DNA of 5,580 bases from Clostridia bacterium (GTDB lineage Bacteria; Bacillota; Clostridia; UBA1381). Position 1 is the first letter of the stretch, and the number at the start of each line of letters is the position of its first letter. Location of the stretch: assembly GCA_008668455.1 (NCBI GenBank), contig RQCD01000205.1, forward strand, positions 1 to 5,580, written 5' to 3'. Positions 1 to 5,580 of this stretch are shown in pieces. Below the pieces are notes generated by a model that ran no database searches, was not told the origin of the DNA, and saw nothing but the letters and a program-made list of their open reading frames with translations. Made by a program: the position numbers and the translations under genes.

Positions 1-2365
1 CCTCAAGCTTCTGATAGGAGTTTACCCGGTTCATCTGCAAATACCGCAGTCCTGCGCCCTCCTTGTCGATATTAACCGCAAGAATCCGCTTGTCCGGATT
101 CACATCCACCACCGTTCCGGCAAGCGCGGTTGCGGAATTGTTAAAGCTCCAGGGCGCTGTCCAGAGCGGTGTTTTTCCGTCTGCAAGCTTATAGATCCGA
201 TTGCACACGTTTGCACGCGATTTTGTATCCGTTCCGAACTGGAGAATATCTCCCGGCTTCACGCCTTCAAATTTTCCCTCGCCGTTATCCGACACGGTAA
301 TTCTGCCGTAGTGTCCCAAATAGCCGTCCAGCTCAATGCATGGCTGATCGTCCTCGTCTATGGGTGCCCGGCCAGATTCTACTAAATAGTAAGATGCTCC
401 CTTAATATTGCTTTTCGCGTTTTCTTCATTATATTCCACTAAAACCAGCGGAGCGGCGCGCCATTCGTCAATATCGAAAGCGATACAGGGATTTGAGCCG
501 CTTCCGAAATAGCTTTCATCCCGGATGGTAAAGGCATCTGTATCATTGACATCCTTTGGCACAATCATAACAACGGTATCCGCATTCAGATAAACCTCAT
601 TATTGATAAACGCGTCAATTTCATAGCGGTACTCGTCCGTATCCGGAACGGTAATCTGCGTAAACTGATCTTTCAGATAGGTCTGGCTGTTCTGCGCAGT
701 TTTAATTTCCTTTACCTCGCCGTCCTTATTGGTCCGGTATTTGATCATCTGCGCTTTTTGCAGCTTTCCGTTCTCGTCTGTCAGCTCCTCAAACACACGC
801 GCATCTCCGGTCATATCCTTATACTTTGCACGCTTTGCAAGCTGATATTCTTTCCAGCTTCCGTCGATTCCGTAAAGCTTCACCCAGTAGCGGTCGCTGT
901 CCTCATCCTGATACATTCTGGTCAGATACCCGTAGGTTTCTAAAATATCGGACGCTTTTTCCGCTAAAACGGCTTTTCCGTAGTAATCAAAATAGACGGT
1001 GTAATTTCTGCCGGTTTCCGGCTTTACATAGCGCGGATCTGCTTTTGCCGCAAAATATGCCGGCGAGATGTCGTATTCTGTTCCATCAATTTTGATTTTC
1101 AGATCCTCCTCGTCAAAGCCGGTCACAGCGCCGGTCACTTTCTGATCGGAAACATACATTTTAACAAGCTGTCTTTTTCCGCTCTTTGGCTGCTCAATCA
1201 GGAGAATGTCGTCTCTTTTTACATTAGAAAGCTTGATTTCCAGGCCGTTTTTAAACACCTGATACCGGATCTCTGACTCATCCTGAATGTCAAATGTGTC
1301 CCCGGCATAGGTCAGACGGTTCATAATCTTATCTTTGGAAATACTCTCTACAAAGAACAGCCGCGGCTCAAAAATCTTTAACACCTCAACCGTTCCGTCG
1401 TCGTTATTGTCAATTCCGACAATTTTTCCCGACCCGTTTTTGATGTCTTCCATTGTGTAATCGTGATATGCGTTTCCGTTATAGATTACTTTTACTGTCC
1501 CCGAAATACGAAGCCTTTTTGCTTTGGAGCTTTCCGGAGTGGTATAGGTCAGAGAGCGGAGGTTTTCGTCCACTTCTTCAATATCCTGCTTGTCAATCTG
1601 ATAGGAAGTATTTTTATTTTCCGTCAGATAGAGGAGTGTATACTCATTCTGTTTTTCATCATACCGGACATATGCCTTAACTGAGCAGCCCAGAAAATCT
1701 TTTGCCGATTCCTCTGCTTTGCATTCCAGTCCGTCAATTAAAACGCAGCCCTCCGGAATATTTGTGTCCCCAATCAGAGAGGTGATTCCGTTATCGCTCA
1801 TTATACCCTTGAGCAGATAGATATTTTTAAACTTTTCTAATACCGTTTTATCCTCGTTAATCTGATAGATTGCCTTGCCGTCTTTGATTTCCACTTCTAC
1901 CGGATATGCCTCAATCATCCGATACAAAAGCTCTGCCATATCCTGATTAGTGAGATTTTTATCTGCTCCAATCGACAGACCCCTTGTAATTCCGGATACG
2001 TTAATTGCATTTTTTATGTCCCCAAAATACTGTTCATCATATCCGGCAGCACGGACAGCAATTTCGATTGCCGTACCGCCTTTCATAACCCGATTGGAAA
2101 CCAACTCATCCGACGCTCTAACAAGACCGGCATCTCTTGCCCGTTCCACCACGTCTCCGGAGGAGGTTTCTCCGAGAAATCCTAAAACTGCCTTCAAAAA
2201 ATCGCCAACCTGGACATAGCTCTTTTCCTGTCCTGCCTCATACCCTTGCATAATGCCGAGTGCAGACAGCATTTCCGCCTTGTCCGAAGATCCCTCTGCC
2301 CATGCCGCCGGCATAAAATTGAGCAGAGATATGAAAAGTAAGATTGTACTGATGGTTTTTTTCAT
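1..2365 (-). CDS. Large secreted protein with degenerate SLH-like N-terminus and beta-rich body (partial, C-terminus off the left edge)
   Basis: I translated this frame line by line from the ATG at 2365-2363; it has no stop through 788 codons, so the C-terminus lies beyond base 1. Residues 1-23 are a classic Sec signal peptide: Lys-Lys, a hydrophobic core, and Ala-Trp-Ala before a probable cut at Glu24. There is no lipobox cysteine. Residues 30-154 look like three worn-down SLH units: LGIMQGYEAG (36-45), GGTAIEIAVRAAGY (96-109) and NLTNQDMAELLYRMIEAY (137-154). They keep the spacing and hydrophobic pattern but lack the TRAE motif. The rest is beta-rich, with many short strands and IDG or GxV turns, for example KGIMSDNGITSLIG (from 186), VTGAVTGF (410-417), YGYLTRMY (478-485) and VKPGDILQFG (702-711). 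This resembles a recurrent type of clostridial SLH protein I know only as hypothetical. GGAGGTA precedes the start, 11 bases after the SLH gene's stop, so it belongs to the same operon. The frame is firm, the family likely, the function unknown. Confidence 0.82.
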   Translation of the reverse strand, partial: MKKTISTILLFISLLNFMPAAWAEGSSDKAEMLSALGIMQGYEAGQEKSYVQVGDFLKAVLGFLGETSSGDVVERARDAGLVRASDELVSNRVMKGGTAIEIAVRAAGYDEQYFGDIKNAINVSGITRGLSIGADKNLTNQDMAELLYRMIEAYPVEVEIKDGKAIYQINEDKTVLEKFKNIYLLKGIMSDNGITSLIGDTNIPEGCVLIDGLECKAEESAKDFLGCSVKAYVRYDEKQNEYTLLYLTENKNTSYQIDKQDIEEVDENLRSLTYTTPESSKAKRLRISGTVKVIYNGNAYHDYTMEDIKNGSGKIVGIDNNDDGTVEVLKIFEPRLFFVESISKDKIMNRLTYAGDTFDIQDESEIRYQVFKNGLEIKLSNVKRDDILLIEQPKSGKRQLVKMYVSDQKVTGAVTGFDEEDLKIKIDGTEYDISPAYFAAKADPRYVKPETGRNYTVYFDYYGKAVLAEKASDILETYGYLTRMYQDEDSDRYWVKLYGIDGSWKEYQLAKRAKYKDMTGDARVFEELTDENGKLQKAQMIKYRTNKDGEVKEIKTAQNSQTYLKDQFTQITVPDTDEYRYEIDAFINNEVYLNADTVVMIVPKDVNDTDAFTIRDESYFGSGSNPCIAFDIDEWRAAPLVLVEYNEENAKSNIKGASYYLVESGRAPIDEDDQPCIELDGYLGHYGRITVSDNGEGKFEGVKPGDILQFGTDTKSRANVCNRIYKLADGKTPLWTAPWSFNNSATALAGTVVDVNPDKRILAVNIDKEGAGLRYLQMNRVNSYQKLE

Positions 2366-2370
2366 AGCTA

Positions 2371-2375
2371 CCTCC
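2371..2375 (-). promoter_or_regulatory. Ribosome binding site of the large secreted protein
   Basis: On the minus strand GGAGG (extending to GGAGGTA) lies five bases before the ATG at 2365 and one base after the TAA stop of the preceding SLH gene. It fixes the start of the large protein, which also gives an intact signal peptide. Confidence 0.85.
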
Positions 2376-2376
2376 G

Positions 2377-4044
2377 TTAATTTCCAAGTAATTCATAAAT
2401 CATTTTTGCCGCCTCTGCACGTGTGCAGGCATCAAACGGAGCAAAGCCGTTTTCCCTGCCCGAGAGGATTCCGGCGCAGTAAAGCGTTTTCACAGCGTTT
2501 CGCGCATACTCTGAAATTTCGTCCTCGTCTGCAAAGCCTGCGTATTCTCTTTCCGGATGCGGCAGCTTTCCGCTTTTTTGCGCCGCACGCACAAGCAGTA
2601 CTGCTGCATCCTGACGGGTGACAGGCATCCCAATGCCAAATTCCGTTTCGGAAATACCGGATACAATTCCCTCTTTTACTCCGGAGGCAAGATACGGATA
2701 GTACCACTGTCCCTTTTCTGCATCGGTCATGCTGCATTCTGCGTTCCCAATTTCAAGTCCGATTGCAGTGACAAGCATTTTTACCATCTGTTCTCGGGTC
2801 ACAAGCTTCTGCGGCATAAACTGCTTATCCCCCATGCCGGAAATAATATTTTTCTCATATAAGGAGAGGATCGCAGCCTTTGCCCAGGAAACAGAACCCA
2901 AATCCTCAAACGGCTCTGCATCCTGCTTTGTTCCCGGCATAACGGTGATTCCGCCGGAGAATTCCTCCGTCTTTTTCACCACTCCCGCTCCGGTGGTGCC
3001 GCCCGATCCGCTGCCCGAACCGCTTCCTGATCCGCTGCCGTTGGAATTAGCGCTCTTTAACGCTGCAGATAGCTTGGACGCAACATCAGAAAGCTTTTGT
3101 GCCTTTGTACTTTCGTTTGATTTTACAAGCGTTTCTCCGACCTCTGCTTTCTTCTCCGCGCTCATCCCCCGGTAGGTCTGATAGGAGGAATTATTTTTGA
3201 GGTTAAATTCCGTTTCGTATTTCTGGAACAGGCTTTCAAAGTCGCTATACCGCGCGTTGTTAAACTGATATAGTACATTTGCCGCGGTGAAGCTTTCGGA
3301 GAATTCCGAGATCGGCAGATTTTTTCCGAAGTAGCCGCAAATCCAGGCTTTGCGCTCCTTGGTCAGATCAGCATAAGCCATATTTTCAAAGCCCGGATTC
3401 ATTTTTTCTAAAATCGCCTCTGCTGTTTCGGTTTTCTGATTAATTGCCGCCGTATAAACTGCCTGATTAAATCGCCGGACAAATTCTTTATTTTCCAGCG
3501 TTTCTTCATTTCCTAAAAGCTGATAGAATTGCTTTGCCGCCGCTTTTTTGTCGCTCAGCTTTTCGTATAGGTCAAGCTCTGCGCCGATCGAGGAGAACGC
3601 CGCACGGTGGCGGATTCCGTTTGTTTCCTCATTCAGGTACTGATCAAACCCGTCTGCGCCTGCACTCCTGATTCCCGAAAGAATCCCGGCAAGAACCTCC
3701 GGCTGCACATAGGCAAAATCAACCGTTGCCTCCTCGGCATCTCCATTCTTTAAATAGATTATATAAAAGGACTCTGCGTCTCCCACAGCATTCTGGGGCA
3801 TGGTAAAGGTAAAGTCTGTTTTTTTCTCGGTCAAAAGCTCAATTGCATAAACATTTTGCCCGGTTAGTTCTTCTCCTCTCGGCGCGGCAATCAGCGTGAT
3901 TCCCTTTCCGAAAATCTCGTCTGCCTCTACCCTGCAGGTGACCTTGTTTTTCTCCACCGTTACGGTGCAGCTTGTCTTGGCGGAGCATACTCCCTGTGTA
4001 CAGAGCAGAATTGCTGCCGCCATCATCAAAATCGCTTTTTTCAT
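2377..4044 (-). CDS. Secreted cell-wall-anchored protein with three C-terminal SLH domains
   Basis: A complete 555-residue protein. Residues 1-22 form a signal peptide (Lys-Lys, hydrophobic core, probable cut after Cys-Ser-Ala); cysteines at 15 and 20 do not fit a lipobox. Residues about 23-112 alternate short polar and hydrophobic strands like an immunoglobulin-type beta sandwich, ending in ATVDFAYVQPE. Residues about 115-330 are mainly helical and unrecognised. An Asn-Gly-Ser linker of about six Gly-Ser units (335-349) leads to three SLH domains at about 384-431, 439-490 and 501-554. Their signature motifs are VTREQ, VTRQD and CTRAE; the last domain is the most canonical (GFADEDEISEYARNAVKTLY, then GILSG). 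SLH triplets bind pyruvylated secondary wall polymer, so the protein should sit on the outer cell wall with its N-terminal part exposed. It lies 10 bases after the MalG-type permease and 11 before another secreted protein, all on one strand, which suggests a role in glycan handling or surface organisation. The start is supported by AGGAGG six bases upstream. The SLH call is firm; the role of the N-terminal half is unknown. Confidence 0.92.
   Translation of the reverse strand: MKKAILMMAAAILLCTQGVCSAKTSCTVTVEKNKVTCRVEADEIFGKGITLIAAPRGEELTGQNVYAIELLTEKKTDFTFTMPQNAVGDAESFYIIYLKNGDAEEATVDFAYVQPEVLAGILSGIRSAGADGFDQYLNEETNGIRHRAAFSSIGAELDLYEKLSDKKAAAKQFYQLLGNEETLENKEFVRRFNQAVYTAAINQKTETAEAILEKMNPGFENMAYADLTKERKAWICGYFGKNLPISEFSESFTAANVLYQFNNARYSDFESLFQKYETEFNLKNNSSYQTYRGMSAEKKAEVGETLVKSNESTKAQKLSDVASKLSAALKSANSNGSGSGSGSGSGSGGTTGAGVVKKTEEFSGGITVMPGTKQDAEPFEDLGSVSWAKAAILSLYEKNIISGMGDKQFMPQKLVTREQMVKMLVTAIGLEIGNAECSMTDAEKGQWYYPYLASGVKEGIVSGISETEFGIGMPVTRQDAAVLLVRAAQKSGKLPHPEREYAGFADEDEISEYARNAVKTLYCAGILSGRENGFAPFDACTRAEAAKMIYELLGN
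2998..3039 (-). repeat. Gly-Ser linker repeat tract inside the SLH protein gene
   Basis: The bases encode Gly336 to Gly349, an alternating Gly-Ser run that separates the helical region from the SLH triplet. At DNA level the block GGCAGCGGATC occurs twice, 24 bases apart, with a GGAAGCGGTTC variant between them, so the tract is a degenerate 12-base repeat (four codons, GSGS). Such linkers give flexible spacing between a surface domain and its wall anchor. Mixed Gly and Ser codons make it less prone to slippage than a perfect repeat. Confidence 0.85.
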
Positions 4045-4050
4045 CTTCTT

Positions 4051-4056
4051 CCTCCT
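4051..4056 (-). promoter_or_regulatory. Ribosome binding site of the SLH protein, overlapping the permease stop codon
   Basis: The minus strand reads TAGGAGG, with the TAG stop of the MalG-type permease sharing its A and G with a perfect AGGAGG. A six-base spacer leads to the ATG at 4044. The overlap suggests that ribosomes finishing the permease can reinitiate on the SLH gene. Confidence 0.88.
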
Positions 4057-4930
4057 ATTCCTTAATGCCCGTCATTGCGTCATTATTTAAAACGTATTTC
4101 TGTGCAACACAGAATACAATAATCGGTAAAATAATCGAATACATTACGGCAAGAATCCCCTTATTGCCTGCCATATTCTTTGCGCCGGAAAGCGCTACGC
4201 CGATTGTTTTTAAAGAGTCCTTTTTCAGAATCAGCATCGGCATCAGATAATCGTTCCACGATCCGCCAAAGGTGAAAATACCAATGGTTAAAAAGATCGG
4301 CGCACTAATCGGCACAACAATTCTTGCAAATACTCCAAACCGGCTGCATCCGTCCAGCGTTGCCGACTCAATATAGGATTTCGGCACAGTGTCAAAGAAA
4401 TTCTTAAACAGGATAATGTTATAAACACCTGCTGCCGATCCAATCCAGAACGGATAATAGGTATTCGTCAGATTTCCAAAGATCGGGAAATTGACCCAGG
4501 TATAATAAGCAGGCACTAAATTGGTTGTACCCGGAATCAGCATAGTGAAAAACAGCATTTTTAGAATGACCTCCGAGCCCTTTGGTTTCATTTTGGAAAG
4601 AACATACCCAAGCATACCGCCAAAAAGCAGACAGCTTAGCACACTTCCGCTGGTAACCACCACGCTGTTTAAAAAATACCGGTAAAATTTCATTCGTTTC
4701 CAGACATCAACAATGTTCTGAAAATCGAAGGTCTGCGGAAAAATGGTAGGAGGAATCCGGATAAATTCCTCATAGGTTTTCACACTGGATAAAAACACCC
4801 ATAAAAGCGGGAACAGCATGATTGCACAAACGATAAACATGACGAGATACATCAGATAGTAAAATACTAAAACTGACTTCTTTTTTAAATCCGATTCCCG
4901 GATTGCGCCCTTTCGGCTTTCTTTTTTCAT
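4055..4930 (-). CDS. Carbohydrate ABC importer permease, MalG type (CUT1 family)
   Basis: A complete 291-residue inner-membrane channel subunit that should pair with the MalF-type subunit encoded just upstream to import a sugar or oligosaccharide. A short basic cytoplasmic N-terminus (KKESRKGAIRESDLKKK) is followed by six hydrophobic segments at roughly 21-48, 85-111, 122-145, 158-178, 208-230 and 260-279. The early FPLLWVFLSSVKTYEEF is typical of MalG, AraQ and LplC-like permeases. The EAA loop that docks the ATPase is clear at 188-207: ESATLDGCSRFGVFARIVVP, with the invariant Gly194 and closing Pro207. SWNDYLMPM at 224-232 is another family hallmark. Length is normal for the family (about 270-300). 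The start is set by AAGGAGG nine bases upstream, overlapping the upstream stop. Nothing in the sequence tells the substrate. No ATPase gene is in the window; CUT1 importers often share an MsmK-like one encoded elsewhere. Confidence 0.95.
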   Translation of the reverse strand: MKKESRKGAIRESDLKKKSVLVFYYLMYLVMFIVCAIMLFPLLWVFLSSVKTYEEFIRIPPTIFPQTFDFQNIVDVWKRMKFYRYFLNSVVVTSGSVLSCLLFGGMLGYVLSKMKPKGSEVILKMLFFTMLIPGTTNLVPAYYTWVNFPIFGNLTNTYYPFWIGSAAGVYNIILFKNFFDTVPKSYIESATLDGCSRFGVFARIVVPISAPIFLTIGIFTFGGSWNDYLMPMLILKKDSLKTIGVALSGAKNMAGNKGILAVMYSIILPIIVFCVAQKYVLNNDAMTGIKE

Positions 4931-4939
4931 GTGGCAGCT

Positions 4940-4946
4940 CCTCCTT
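4940..4946 (-). promoter_or_regulatory. Ribosome binding site of the MalG-type permease, overlapping the upstream stop
   Basis: The minus strand reads TAAGGAGG, so the TAA stop of the MalF-type permease overlaps AAGGAGG. A nine-base spacer precedes the ATG at 4930. It selects this start and suggests coupled translation of the two channel subunits. Confidence 0.85.
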
Positions 4947-5580
4947 ATTCCCCAAACTTTTTATCCATGATATGATAAAAGGATGTGATAACAGCAAGCA
5001 GAATTGCTGTAATAACCCCAAGTGCCAGCGAACGGTCAATATTCATATCCCGGAATGCGTAATAGTAGCTTTGGAGACACAGCGTTAAGGATCGGTTCAT
5101 CGGTCCTCCGTCGGTCATAGTGAGCGGCTGAATCATCATCTGTGAAACGCTGATAATCTGCTGTACAAACATCAAAAGAATCATATTCCGGACCTGCGGA
5201 ATCGTGATGTTCCAGATTCTCCGGAATACGCCTGCGCCGTCCATGATCGCGCTCTCATAAAGCTCGGCATTAACGGTCTGGAGACTGGAAAAATACATCA
5301 GCACCGCACCGCCCAAGCCCTGCCAGCTGGACGCTACAATAATCATCGGAATCGTGAGCCGGGTATCCTCAAACCAGCTTTGCGGCGAAATATGAAAATG
5401 CGCTAAGATTGCATTTGCAACACCGTTTTCTCCGGGACGAAACAGCATTGTCCAGATTACCGCAGTCGCAATTGCCGAAACCATGCCCGGCAGATAGGTG
5501 ATGAACTTAAACGCACCCTTAAAGTAGCGCAGCTCATTAATAGCAAAGGCAAGGAAAACCGGCGGCAGATAGGTTAGTAC
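4945..5580 (-). CDS. Carbohydrate ABC importer permease, MalF type (CUT1 family), partial, N-terminus off the right edge
   Basis: The reading frame stays open to the last base of the window. The first internal Met, at 5484, is not the start: the residues before it (VLTYLPPVFLAFAINELRYF, then KGAFKFITYLPG) are normal family sequence. The visible part is 211 residues; MalF, LplB and YtcP-type permeases of about 290-320 residues would lack roughly the first 80-100 here, including the first transmembrane segment. Hallmarks are YLPGMVSAIATAVIWTMLF, the SWQGLGGAVLMYFSSLQTV stretch, and the EAA loop ELYESAIMDGAGVFRRIWNI ending TIPQ (visible residues 106-129, with Gly116 and Pro128). MTDGGPMNRSLTL after it is the family's TxGGP segment, and the end (MDKKFGE) is a typical short cytoplasmic tail. 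It should form a heterodimer with the MalG-type subunit, whose gene begins 14 bases after this stop. The family is certain, the substrate unknown. A solute-binding lipoprotein gene may lie just upstream, outside the window. Confidence 0.94.
   Translation of the reverse strand, partial: VLTYLPPVFLAFAINELRYFKGAFKFITYLPGMVSAIATAVIWTMLFRPGENGVANAILAHFHISPQSWFEDTRLTIPMIIVASSWQGLGGAVLMYFSSLQTVNAELYESAIMDGAGVFRRIWNITIPQVRNMILLMFVQQIISVSQMMIQPLTMTDGGPMNRSLTLCLQSYYYAFRDMNIDRSLALGVITAILLAVITSFYHIMDKKFGE

Noticed and set aside
758..1095. Plus-strand open frames of 61 and 89 codons
   Set aside because: They lie wholly opposite the large secreted protein, lack convincing ribosome binding sites, and their translations are low-complexity antisense products.
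2150..2175. Small inverted repeat around CTCCGGAG as a possible terminator or operator
   Set aside because: It is short, has no following T-run on either strand, and sits inside the coding frame of the large protein (Ser-Gly-Asp region).
2955..2971. Near-palindrome CGGAGAATTCCTCCG
   Set aside because: It is imperfect, coding (Glu-Glu-Phe-Ser-Gly), and has no neighbouring promoter or gene boundary.
2253..3175. Overlapping plus-strand open frames up to 148 codons across the junction of the two surface-protein genes
   Set aside because: They are opposite well-supported coding frames with signal peptides and SLH motifs; the 148-codon one contains a Pro-Leu run that is just the antisense of the Gly-Ser linker.
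2377..4044. The 555-residue protein as the importer's solute-binding protein
   Set aside because: Its position after the permeases made this worth considering, but it has no lipobox, no recognisable binding-protein fold motifs, and ends in an SLH triplet that would fix it to the wall rather than the membrane.
4945..5484. Start of the MalF-type permease at the internal Met at 5484
   Set aside because: The frame continues open to the window edge with conserved permease sequence before this Met, and starting there would drop essential transmembrane segments.

Overview
The window is one gene-dense block in which every supportable gene lies on the minus strand, so the genes read from the right end towards the left. 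It suggests an anaerobic Gram-positive bacterium of the class Clostridia (Bacillota). The evidence is strong AGGAGG-type ribosome binding sites, very tight gene packing, CUT1-type sugar ABC permeases, and secreted proteins with S-layer homology (SLH) domains. The style of the two SLH-type proteins reminds me of uncultured gut Clostridia and Monoglobus-like polysaccharide degraders. That placement is recall, not a search, and finer taxonomy cannot be read from this sequence.

Layout in order of transcription. (1) At the right edge (4945-5580, start cut off) is the MalF-type permease of a carbohydrate ABC importer. (2) At 4055-4930 is its MalG-type partner, complete. (3) At 2377-4044 is a complete 555-residue secreted protein: signal peptide, a probable beta-sandwich domain, a helical region, a Gly-Ser linker, and three C-terminal SLH domains. 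(4) At 1-2365 (C-terminus cut off) is a very large secreted protein with a clean signal peptide, a degenerate SLH-like N-terminal region and a long beta-rich body. It stays open through 788 codons and runs off the left edge. The three gene junctions are only 14, 10 and 11 bases long. At two of them the ribosome binding site overlaps the upstream stop codon, and at the third it lies one base after it. This points to a single operon with coupled translation.

The permease pair should form the membrane channel of a sugar or oligosaccharide importer. The solute-binding protein is not visible and may lie upstream beyond the right edge; the ATPase may be a shared MsmK-like subunit encoded elsewhere. 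The two secreted proteins follow the channel in the same transcription unit. One plausible reading is a cell-surface module that helps capture, hold or process a glycan near the importer, with the 555-residue protein fixed to the wall by its SLH triplet. That is inference: no catalytic or carbohydrate-binding domain was recognised. There is no stretch over 300 bases without a gene, and I see no RNA gene, mobile element, CRISPR array, promoter or terminator in the window.
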